DNA of 64,000 bases, from the NCBI GenBank assembly GCA_963662175.1, contig OY759221.1:36206045-36270044 (forward strand), read 5' to 3'. The notes beneath the pieces are model-generated. The model was not told the origin of the DNA and made no database searches. It saw only the letters and a program-made list of their open reading frames with translations. This DNA comes from Aradus depressus. Its lineage: Eukaryota; Arthropoda; Insecta; Hemiptera; Aradidae. The stretch's first letter is position 1. Each line of letters opens with the position of its first letter. The position numbers and the translations under genes were made by a program. Shown here in pieces: positions 22,037 through 30,480 of this stretch.

Positions 22037-22146
22037 GTATATATAGTTAGTGAAATTAGACAACATATTAAATAAACCAGTTTTATTTTATTTTCAAGTC
22101 CATTTGAATTATTTCACAATATCTCTGCAATTATGTCAGTTTTCAT

Positions 22147-22280
22147 TGAAAATCAATGGTTGTTGTTTTTATGGTGTTCTGGTTACTTATATAAAATTTT
22201 ATGTTTATACATCGATACTTTTTTTATCCATATTGGCATTAAATAACTTCCCGTATACATCGTATAGCTGGGGAAGTAAA
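22147..22280 (+). repeat. Rep-1 3' end displaced by the foldback insertion
   Basis: Continues the Rep-1 copy broken at 21038: GTTGTTGTTTTTATGGTGTT, and the terminus AACTTCCCGTATACATCGTA then GCTGGGGAAGTAAA. Confidence 0.75.
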
Positions 22281-22508
22281 CTGTACTAGGATCTCTCACA
22301 CATTTTATTATTATCTGTCTGATAAAATATTTTTTTTTTTTTTAAGTAAATGAATAAATAAAATAAAACTGTCGTATAAATAAAAAATAACACAACTAAT
22401 GAAAAATTAACAATTTAAAATTTTATGGGGACAGATAGGTACGTTATTCCTGTTGCACATCTGAGTCACAACTAATATTTTAATTGTTAAATTTTGAATA
22501 GTTTATAT

Positions 22509-22736
22509 ATTCATATGTGATAGTAAGATGTTGTGGGACGAGATTTCTAATAGAAATAAAAGACGTTGTCTTCCCACTGTTTTATTTTATACCAGAACCG
22601 GTTTTCGACGCAACAGCGTCATCATCAGTGGTTCATCCACACAGCACAGCGGTTGGAAGATAACTGGCCTGAGGGACTTAGTTGTCAGCGGTTGGAAGAT
22701 AACTGACAGTGGGAAGACAACGTCTTTTATTTCTAT
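22509..22736 (-). mobile_element. HH-B element, short inverted insertion with ~10-bp TSD
   Basis: Flanked by TAGTTTATAT at 22499-22508 and 22737-22746. 34-bp perfect inverted arms (22547-22580, 22706-22739; the last 3 bp overlap the TSD) contain GACGTTGTCTTCCCACTGT. Between them lie one hammerhead motif and a 20-bp direct duplication of CAGCGGTTGGAAGATAACTG. The end ATTCATATGTGATAGTAAGA is shared with the copy at 30021-30125. Confidence 0.7.
22591..22633 (-). ncRNA. Hammerhead ribozyme motif HH-B, best preserved
   Basis: Minus strand: GAACCA, core CUGAUGA, U, helix II GACGC-UGUU-GCGUC, GAA, helix III palindrome AACCGGUU, cleavage base C, then UGGUAU. Helix I is ACCA with UGGU (4 bp) and helix II has 5 bp. 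All conserved core positions (C3, U4, G5, A6, G8, A9, G12, A13, A14, A15.1-U16.1) are met. Helix III is loopless and self-complementary, so two transcripts or tandem copies should be needed. The one departure from the textbook core is an extra U after A9. Known biology: hammerhead motifs with short helix III occur in Penelope-like retroelements. Confidence 0.75.
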
Positions 22737-22828
22737 TAGTTTATATGTTATTTATTGGACAGTTTTATTTTATTTACCTATTCATTTATTTTTAAAATGT
22801 TATATGAAAAAAACTTTTATCAGACTCG

Positions 22829-22866
22829 CATCAAGATGAGGAGAAATTCGAAAGCCGGCTAGCACA
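22829..22866 (+). ncRNA. Decayed hammerhead motif HH-A
   Basis: CATCAAGATGAGGAGAAATT followed by CGAAAGCCGGCTAGC. The GAAA and the AGCCGGCT palindrome remain, but the CTGATGA core has changed to ATCAAGA, so it should be inactive. Confidence 0.45.
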
Positions 22867-22995
22867 TAATAATACAATTTGTGAAACCAGTGAAATAATC
22901 ACTTTTCACTACACCACATTAAAATAGTTTTGTATTTGCCATAATCTGTAAAAAATGTTTTTTCTATTGGTATAAAGGTATTCTCTTCCAGAAGA

Positions 22996-23878
22996 TGTTT
23001 GTTTTGTTTTGCAGAATTTTCTTAGTTGTCAGTTTGCCCGTTTGGCACATATCTTAGATGTCTTTAAGTAATGAGTAGAGTTCATAAGGGATAAGACTAC
23101 TTCAGGTCCCAGAAAGAAGAAAGACGAAGAAGAATGAACCCTCCATTGTCCCCAGGAGTCCCCGTTTGTTGAAGTGAAGTAAAGTTCTGAGTGGTGATGA
23201 CGTGCCCTCCTTATTTGATTCCCAAATTATAACCCGCAGATGGATGAACCATATTGAAGAAGAGCAGGAGAAGACATTAAGAAAAGAAGAACTAAAGAAA
23301 ATGAGTCGTGGAAGCCATCCAAACATCGTTTAGGCACATGGTCAACATAAGGGTCATTTATTGTATGTATGTTTAATCACATTTTATTTTATGTAAATAT
23401 ATTATTTTTATTATGAGTTTCTAGATTTTAGTAGTTTGTTTCCCATGCTCAAACCTAGTCAATAGTGATTTAACAATTTAGTTTTTCGAAACTCTCTTAG
23501 CTGATCGCACTTTCACCTTTGGTTTATAGAAATCCAATTTATATATTAAAATCAGTAATTTAAGTATCGTTCTATTAGATAGGCGATCTGGCATCCCATG
23601 AATATTTTATTTTAGTAAAAATCAGTTATACAGTTTGAGAAAATTCCCGCGTGTTTTAAAGTATAGTAAAGAATAAGATATTTTTATTAAGAACGCGAAA
23701 AGTACAAATTGGCATCCCTTGTAGTGGAACAGTACAAATATTACACTTTGTTTTGCAGAATTTTCGTATCAGTTGTCATGCCAGTTTGGCACATATCTAA
23801 GGTGTTTTTAAGTAATGAGCAGAGTTCATAAGGGATAAGATCTTTGGGGGACCTGAAGAAAAACGAAGAAGAATGAAA
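22996..23878. repeat. Direct repeat pair about 750 bp apart
   Basis: 22996-23135 and 23747-23878 share TTTTGCAGAATTTTC, GCCxGTTTGGCACATATCT, GAGTTCATAAGGGATAAGA and AACGAAGAAGAATGAA-like ends. The sequence between them is AT-rich with no gene. These may be two copies of one element or a segmental duplication; no terminal repeats are clear. Confidence 0.6.
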
Positions 23879-24445
23879 AACTCAGAACTTTGTGAAGGTA
23901 TTTCAAGATCTTCAAAGAGTAAATACCCCGAGCGGAAAGGAATGAAGATATATTAAAGGAAGGGGGGGTCCAGGGAAAGGATCTCCCACAGAAAATAATG
24001 AAGGAAAAGCCCCCCTCCCCCCCAAGGACCCGAATATTTCAACCAATAGGTTCCATAACTTATTTCAATTAGGGGGGGGGGGGGGGCCGGAAGGGGGCCC
24101 GACTGGACTTTTCAAGCAAGCCCCCTTTTTGGAAATTTCATCAGAGCTTTTGTAATAAGTCCTGAAGAAGAATCCAAGGTCTAATAGTGAAAAATAACAG
24201 TTATCAGGGGGTCTGGAGTCGTTTTTCACAAGGGAGCTTCTCTCAGGACGGCCGAGGAAATTGTGAAAAATATACGGCTGGAAATTTAATGGATCCTGCT
24301 AGTACTCTCATCATTCTAAAACTGATCTACTCAACTGTCTTCTCGACTAACCAACTCGAAATTATATTTTGATTTATGCTGAGTTATTATGAATTTTCTT
24401 ATATCATAAATAGTGTCATTTTGTAAGCTTACTTTGCAAGTGAAA
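23879..24445. other. Non-coding with purine- and C-rich tracts
   Basis: G runs near 23960 and 24070-24085, and C runs near 24010-24022. The small frame at 24187-24372 has no domain. Confidence 0.4.
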
Positions 24446-24829
24446 AAAAGTCATCGGTGAATCACTGGATGTTCTTTCTCAGGAATAATGAATCGATTGC
24501 TTTTTGGCTCACCCTTCAAAGTAATCGATCGTTTGGGCTAAAACTCAATAGTTGACTTACATAGTGGCTTCTGAATCCTCATACTAAATTTTATGTCGAT
24601 ACATTCATTATAACGGAAGTTATTGGGATTTTTGAGGTGAGGCCTCCTCTGGTCCTCCCTCTCCTTCGGCTAAAAATTAATAGGTGTCGCCTTATAGGGC
24701 TTTGAATTTACATATGAAATTCCATGTCAATACATTCGTTACAAGGGTAGTAATTTGAGTTTTTGTTAACCCTCCGTTCTAATTCCCCTCATCCTTTTGA
24801 CTGATTTGCTGAAATATAAATAGTCAGAT
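24446..24829 (+). repeat. Rep-1 copy followed by a SINE
   Basis: GTCATCGGTGAATCACTGGA start, then three CATTCATT/CATTCGTT modules. It breaks at the SINE-A at 24830. Confidence 0.7.
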
Positions 24830-25060
24830 ATTGTGACTCATGCCCGGGCATTAACAAATAGGTCATACCGCCTACTACCAGAGCTCTCTTTTATCCCTCT
24901 GGTGGGCATGAGCCGACTCATGCCGAGTCCTAAATTTTGCTTACCCTAAATTTTCATTCACTAGTGTAGTGGTTTTTTACGAGACCTGACATCATACAGG
25001 GTCGAGACCATCGCTTATCGTCCCATCCGAAGGATGACATACTCAAGGTTTTTTTTTTAC
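24830..25060 (-). mobile_element. SINE-A, head-truncated
   Basis: Plus strand GTGACTCATGCCCGGGCATT to CCATCCGAAGGATGACATAC, ending in a T run and AT-rich DNA. The tRNA-like promoter is missing. Confidence 0.75.
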
Positions 25061-26389
25061 CTCTTAGAAGAAAAAAATGTAAATATAGAATATACAAAAA
25101 CAGAAATTGTGTATATTAATATTAGGAATGTTGTATTCATTAATCTTCTAGTATTTATTTTTTAAACAATGAATGATCGAATAACTTTATTGCTCATAAA
25201 GAATTTTGTTACATTAATTTATTTGATATATGAACATACATAAATACAAACAATACATTTCCAAATAATAAGGACTAAAATAAAATAAAGCAAAGCAGAT
25301 AACATTAATAATAAAATAATAGGAGTGATTGCTTCATACATTTCTTCATACTAAAATATAATAACCTGATTCGAAAAAATATATATTCCCATGTATGTTC
25401 ATGTATCAAATACAACAAGTTGTATATATACAACTGATATTAATAAAAAGTTAAATGATATATTGACAGAATAACATTTATTTTTTAAACAAAATTATTA
25501 TTATCAATCATCATATATGTCTTTATATTCTAAGATTTATATCGGATGGTGCATACATTTTATTAGCTGCTTTTATGTAAATAATTGTATGACGTATCCC
25601 TATTACCATGTTATGGTTTAACTGAATTAAATACTATTATTATATTATAAATATATCCCAAATTGTTGTTATGCATAATTTGTTGATATTTCCTAATGTC
25701 TTCTTTTTTTTTGCTCAAAAAAATAATGAATAATGTAAAAACAAACTTTTTATGAAAACAGGTTCTTTTTTTTTTACTTAATATATTTTCCTTTCGTTTC
25801 TTCTGAATTCTTAATTCTTTATAATGAGTTGTTTTTCTTATTCTTAAATTTTAGAATAGGGTTTGTTCCTTTTGTAAGAAAAATATCTCAATTTAATGAA
25901 GATTTAATTTAATATTATTGTTATTAAGTTAATTAAAAAAGAATTTAAGGAACAATCAGTTTTTAATACTCACCATCAGGATTCATATTTAACAAAGACT
26001 AAAGACCTTCTTAATTTTTTTTTTCTTAAATAATAATACTTAATGAATTTAATTCAAGAAAAATATAAATAAAAAAGAGCTTATTAGACATTATATTGAA
26101 GAAGATTTTTTTTTTGTTTTTATATTGTCTCTGAAGTCAGTAGAGTTGAATAATAATAAAAAATATATATTTATAAAAAAGAAAAAGAAAAAAAAATGCT
26201 TAGGAAGTTAAGCTTCTTAGCTGCACCTGTACACATACTTTCAAACAAAGTCCGTATTGTCTCAAGTTCTTCAATTCTCAGTATTTCTTGGGAGTCTCTT
26301 ATAATCGCATTAACGTGGGGAAGGTTTTCTCTTCTTCAGCTAAGAAAAATTGTCTTTAACCTTATATATACTTTTTCTTATTTTTCTTA
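25061..26389. other. AT-rich non-coding stretch
   Basis: A LINE-tail-like motif at about 25570-25640 (ACGTATCCCTATTACCATGT, minus orientation) matches 30129-30480. An 82-codon frame (26196-26444) has no domain. Confidence 0.4.
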
Positions 26390-26612
26390 CGAAAGGAGAG
26401 GAAGTGAGAGACCTCTTAAGAATGGTGAATTTTGTTCTGGGTAAAGAATTACTTTACCTTTTTCTTATTTCTCTTGTAAAGTGAAGTGTCTTAAGAATGG
26501 TGAATTTTGTTCTGGGTAAAAAATTAAATTATATTTTTCGTATTTTTCTTAAGAAGGAAGAGAAAGTTAGGTGTCTTAAGAATAGGGAATTTTGTTCCGG
26601 GTAAATATTCCT
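26390..26612. repeat. Three imperfect tandem units of ~80 bp
   Basis: Each unit contains AAGAATGGTGAATTTTGTTC and CTGGGTAAA followed by a T-rich TTTTTCTTATTT block; starts are near 26418, 26494 and 26577. Confidence 0.7.
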
Positions 26613-26619
26613 CAATTAA

Positions 26620-26930
26620 ATATTTCCCAGCACGAATTAATCAATTGAATGTTTGCTCTTCGTCGAAAATAAACGACTGTTTCGGCTAAAAAAAAATAGT
26701 TGTCCAGTTTACGTACTTCTAAATACTCATACTAAATCTTTTGTCAATACATTCATTAGGTATATCGGCAGTTATTAGGGTTTTTTAGTTGTGCCCTCCA
26801 TTCTGACCCTCCTTCTCTTCGGGCAATTTTTCTGCAAATTAATAGTTGTCGCTCTTATAAGGATCAGAATTTAAATATGAAATTTCATGTCGATCGGCTG
26901 TTATTAGAGTTTTTATGATGAGCCATTTTT
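26620..26930 (+). repeat. Rep-1 copy, 3' end missing
   Basis: CCCAGCACGAATTAATCAAT, TCAATACATTCATTAGG and GGCAGTTATTAGGG are recognisable; it ends within a second module. Confidence 0.65.
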
Positions 26931-27235
26931 AATAGAATGTTTTATATTTTTTGAAGTTGATATAATAATACATATTATGTATCAACTTAAGAAAATATGG
27001 ATGAACTTATATAGACGAAATACAAAAATATTTCTTACAAATGTGTATTAACCAAACTTCAACGTTTTTTTTTTTTCCATCTTAATATATTTTATAATTA
27101 ATACAAATATATATTAATAACATATTTTCACAAACAAGTATTATCAGTCATCTAATACACTCTGCCGAAGTCTACGGGAACTATTAATCAAGGTGTCTAT
27201 CGTCCAATCAGCATAACCGTTACAAAGGACTAAAG
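26931..27235. other. AT-rich non-coding
   Basis: Nothing recognised apart from AT-rich, TATATT-type sequence. Confidence 0.4.
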
Positions 27236-27400
27236 TAAACTACCAGAGCGCTCTTTCGTCATTCTGCTGGACATGAGCCCGACTCTAATATGGGGGTCTT
27301 AAATTTTTATTCATCTAGGGTGGGGGTGTATAACATCGTACAAGCTCAGGACCATCGCTTAATGTCCCATCCATACGACGAAGTGCTAGATTTTTTTTTT
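27236..27400 (-). mobile_element. SINE-A fragment
   Basis: Plus strand CTACCAGAGCGCTCTTTCGT through GGACCATCGCTTAATGTC to a T run; both ends are truncated. Confidence 0.65.
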
Positions 27401-28122
27401 TTTTACTTCCCTAATCCCTCTTGTTATTTTTAATATATAATTATGGGTTTTTTTTTGATACATGAAAAAGTGTTTTTTCGCTGATAAGACCACCATATTT
27501 ACAAAAAACGATTCTCCGATTTGAATTTATAGTGGTTGATGTATTGAAGAAATGTTCAAATGTGGAAAGTCGAATTAAGTAAGGACAGTCAAGGAACAAA
27601 GACAAAAAATAAAAAAAATAAGAAACATAAGATTCAATTAATTGTAATTGGGGAAGAGATCTGAAACAATCCCAATTATGATTGTTTGGAAGTCAGCTGG
27701 AAAGGGGGGGGGCGGAAGAGGATTTTTAGAATATAATTAGAGGGGGGAGGGGAGGGAGAGAGAGAGAGAGAGAAGGAAGAGGACAGGCTAACGAGACATG
27801 GTCCTCATTACGGGGCCTTCCCCAGGGGGGCCCCCTCCTCTCTCAAATCTAGAGCCCCCTAAAACTCCCAGGTTGGGGGTTCTATACCTTGATTGTATGG
27901 GCTTATCTTACGAAGGGGAATTTCTTCTGAGGGCCATTCAGAAACGTTTGAGTCTAAATGTAGTTAGAAGTAGGAACTCCAAGAAGTGCGAAGATGTAAT
28001 CGATAGAGGTGTACAAGTTTGCCTATCTGTTTATCCCCTGGGTCTTATTCCATTGGTAAGGGTCAACCACAAAAAGTGGTTTTTTGTATAGTTTTGGAGG
28101 TTTTTGGTGGTTATGTATGTAC
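27401..28122. other. Non-coding, purine-rich, with an unassigned open frame
   Basis: A G-rich and (GA)n tract spans 27700-27780. A 97-codon plus-strand frame at 27798-28091 (starting MVLITGPSPGGPP) lies in GC-richer sequence but matches no domain I know. Without homology or splice signals it is not called as a gene. Confidence 0.35.
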
Positions 28123-28269
28123 GTTTTTCACATTATGACCTACTGAGGTCGTGAAATTAACTCCTCAGAGCAGTGCTTTGGAGTCTATTTATATAATATA
28201 TATATAGACTCCAAAGCACTGCTCTGAGGAGTTAATTTCACGACCTCAGTAGGTCATAATGTGAAAAAC
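28123..28269. repeat. Perfect palindrome: 66-bp arms, 15-bp AT loop
   Basis: 28123-28188 and 28204-28269 are exact reverse complements over 66 bp, separated by AT-only sequence. The arm includes ACTGAGGTCGTGAAATTAAC and CAGAGCAGTGCTTTGGAG. Perfect identity implies either recent origin or ongoing correction. Confidence 0.9.
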
Positions 28270-28274
28270 TGTGT

Positions 28275-28850
28275 TATATTTGATGTGACCATTACAGGAC
28301 ATACACTTTTTAAAGATCAACCTCTCTCCTGTTCCCTTCATCATCATCATCATAGGCGCTACAGCCCGTCAAGAGCCTTGGCCTCCTCCAGGAAATGTCC
28401 CCATGCAGCTCTGTCTTGGGCCTGTCTCCACCAGCCCACCGCATCAAACCGTCTTGCGTCTCTGTTCACGGTCTCCAGCCATCTTCTTCTAGGTCGTCCC
28501 ACTCTTCTCCTACCCTCCGGTATCACATTCACGAGTTTCCTGGGTATAAGGTCCTCGTCCATCCGTCTTACGTGTCCAGCCCAACGGCGTACAACTTCTG
28601 GTTGTATCAGATGCACCAGACGCCCTCCTCCTGGGTGGGACCGAATTTCCTGCGGAGTATTCTCCTCTCGAAGATGTCAAGACCTCTCTCCTGTTCCCTT
28701 ATTAAATTCATTTCAAACTTGTACAGATATACTAAAATAATGTGTGAAAAGAACATTTTTGGTGAGAACCGTTTTTTCGGTAGGACTTACCTTGCGTAAA
28801 TCAAGCAAACGTCTAAAAAATAGGTTTTAGAACGAAATTTTACAACAAAA
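28275..28850 (+). repeat. Rep-2 copy split by a LINE
   Basis: TGATGTGACCATTACAGGAC at the start; after the LINE it resumes with TTAAATTCATTTCAAACTTG and GCGTAAATCAAGCAAACGTC. Confidence 0.65.
28339..28681 (-). mobile_element. 5'-truncated LINE with (ATG)n tail and 19-bp TSD
   Basis: The minus-strand frame 28359-28616 reads RRWAGHVRRMDEDLIPRKLV, RRRVGRPRRRWLETVNRDAR and a WRQAQDRAAWGHFLEEAKAL ending. This is the well-known C-terminal tail of RTE/CR1-like LINE ORF2 (WAGHVxRM ... GRPxxRW ... AxDRxxW). The 3' tail is (ATG)n, seen as CATCATCATCAT on the plus strand from 28338. ACCTCTCTCCTGTTCCCTT flanks it at 28320-28338 and 28682-28700, a perfect 19-bp TSD. RT and endonuclease are missing (truncation at insertion). 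Confidence 0.88.
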
Positions 28851-29254
28851 AAGCGTGTTTTATGTAAATGTTAGATACTTTATTAGGTCATAAATATATA
28901 ATGTTGGAATGCTGGATGGGCAGGTGATAAACTATAGACCGTTTTTCTCCTAAAAAGAAATATTTATTTATTGTTATTAAATTGTAAACATTAGTTTTAC
29001 AGATAATACAATAATACAATAGTTTTACAGATAATACAATAATACAATAGTTTTACAAATAATACAATGATTTTCTTACCTAAAAAGAAAATCGGTTTTT
29101 ATAGTCTTTGAATCCTAATTTTAACACAACAGCTATAACCTATCTTACTGTCACTACACTAACCTCATTCGAAATCCAATGCTACCTATATTAAAAACAA
29201 AAATGAATTAATTCATTTTTACAAATATAAGCGGTGTCTTGTAACTTGTATTAA
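28851..29254. other. Non-coding with a small minisatellite
   Basis: 28996-29070 holds about three copies of a 28-bp unit AGTTTTACAGATAATACAAT plus AATACAAT. No gene. Confidence 0.5.
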
Positions 29255-29520
29255 GGTCCTGGAATATGGTCTCAATTTTCGCCCGAAATCGGTAAAATCC
29301 TAATTAGATCAAGGTTAAGACATTTTCGTTCTAAGTTTCAAGTTTATAGCTACATTCTTTTCAGAGTTAGAGCACTCAAAATGTTACACTTACACACACA
29401 GAGATCATCACGAAAATGGTCAAATCGTATTCAAGGGACCTCGATATTTGTAGTTCCGTACTGGATTTCGGCTCTTCGAATACCTCCTTATACTAAACGT
29501 ATAATAACAGAGCAAAAATA
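29255..29520 (+). repeat. Rep-3 copy
   Basis: AATATGGTCTCAATTTTCGC, CGAAATCGGTAAAATC, TCAAGTTTATAGCTACATTC and GAAAATGGTCAAATCG match the copies at 37230 and 49835. Confidence 0.55.
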
Positions 29521-30020
29521 TGGTGAATTTTCAAGAACATTTCAGTCGGTTTTTCGTCAGAAAACGTTTTTACTATGTTTACAGCCACAGAGCTCAAATT
29601 TTCGGTTTATGTCAACAGATCTTTTCATGAATAAAAAATAACTCCCATATCTTCATTTGACATTAAAAAATGTCCATTTCGTTCAGTAGTGTTTAAAAAA
29701 AAAATCAAAATTAAATTTAAATTCAAAAAGAAGGTTGACATTTAAATTTAAAATAAGAGGAAGGAGTTGTTAAGGCGTGCCATCATCAGCCGTAGCGCCT
29801 GAAACAGCCCTCAAGTCTAAGGGAGGCAATTAGGAAGGGAGGCAGGGAGCAGGTGATGCATTATTCATCGAAGACAGGGAAAATCAGGAGGTGAGCAAAA
29901 CAACCCTGTTCTTGTCATCCATCCATCGCCATTCGCGACGAATTTAGGCAAAACCGACGAAAACTCGGTCTTAGGATCTAACCCCCGTAAGACTGTTTAT
30001 CGCTACGCTCTGTGGATGGG
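29521..30020. other. Non-coding
   Basis: No repeat match recognised. A somewhat GC-richer part (29760-30000) has no frame of interest. Confidence 0.35.
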
Positions 30021-30125
30021 ATGTACTACTGGTGATGACGCTGTTGCGTTGAAAACCCGTTCTTTTATTTCTCTGAGAAATCTCGTCCCACAACATCTTA
30101 TTATCACATATGAATAATACTATAC
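30021..30125 (+). ncRNA. HH-B element end with mutated hammerhead
   Basis: GTACTACTGGTGATGACGCT, GTTGCGTTGAAAACCCGTTC. Core A6 is changed (CUGGUGA) and the helix III palindrome is broken (AACCCGTT). It continues to the family end GAAATCTCGTCCCACAACAT and TCACATATGAAT. Confidence 0.55.
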
Positions 30126-30128
30126 TAT

Positions 30129-30480
30129 TTATAGGTATAATAATAATATTTATTTCCACTAAACCATAACATGGCAATAGGATACGTCATAAGAATGTTT
30201 ACATTAAGATAGCTAATTAGATACATAAGCAGATATTAATTCTTAGAGTCTTCTTAGAGTCTAATTCTTAGACACACATAAATTGATTGAAATGTAGATT
30301 CGATAGAAATTTTCGTCCCGAGGACCTACCACTAGGTGGCCTTCCTCTTACATGCCATTCACGCCAACGTAATAATAATACATTTATTTCCGTTAAACCA
30401 ATACATGGTAATAGGATACGTCAAAAGAATTTATACATTAAGATAGCTTATAAATTAGATTTATAACTAACTACTTGAGT
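30129..30480. repeat. Two copies of a LINE-tail-like repeat in tandem
   Basis: TTTATTTCCACTAAACCATA with AGGATACGTCATAAGAAT (30140-30200) recurs as TTTATTTCCGTTAAACCAAT with AGGATACGTCAAAAGAAT (30375-30440). In minus orientation this reads as a retroelement 3' end with an A-rich tail. A third copy lies at 25570-25640. Confidence 0.5.

Larger units (their letters stand above)
21039..22146. mobile_element. Foldback Penelope-like insertion with two HH-C ribozymes
   Basis: 1108 bp inserted into Rep-1 and flanked by TGAAAATCAATGG at 21026-21038 and 22147-22159 (13-bp TSD). Arms 21039-21566 and 21576-22099 are inverted copies over about 525 bp, separated by 9 nt, with only a few differences, one being the length of an AT run. 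The right copy has 47 bp more (ending TATGTCAGTTTTCAT), so the structure is an inverted truncated copy joined to a longer one, as described for Penelope-like elements. Each arm carries a hammerhead motif. No protein coding. A third copy of the family lies at 43253-43490. Confidence 0.75.
22290..22930. mobile_element. Old HH-A foldback element hosting a younger HH-B insertion
   Basis: The left part (22309-22500) and the right part (22747-22930) match, with many changes, the two arms of the HH-A element at 42748-43252: CTGTCTGATAAAAT, ATGGGGACAGAT, CATCTGAGTCACAAC, then TTTTATCAGACTCGC and GTGAAATAATCACTTTTCAC. It is broken by the insertion 22509-22736. It starts just after the Rep-1 end. Confidence 0.6.

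Noticed and set aside
28338..28360. CATCATCATCAT as a stand-alone microsatellite
   Set aside because: It is the 3' tail of the minus-strand LINE, bounded by the TSD.
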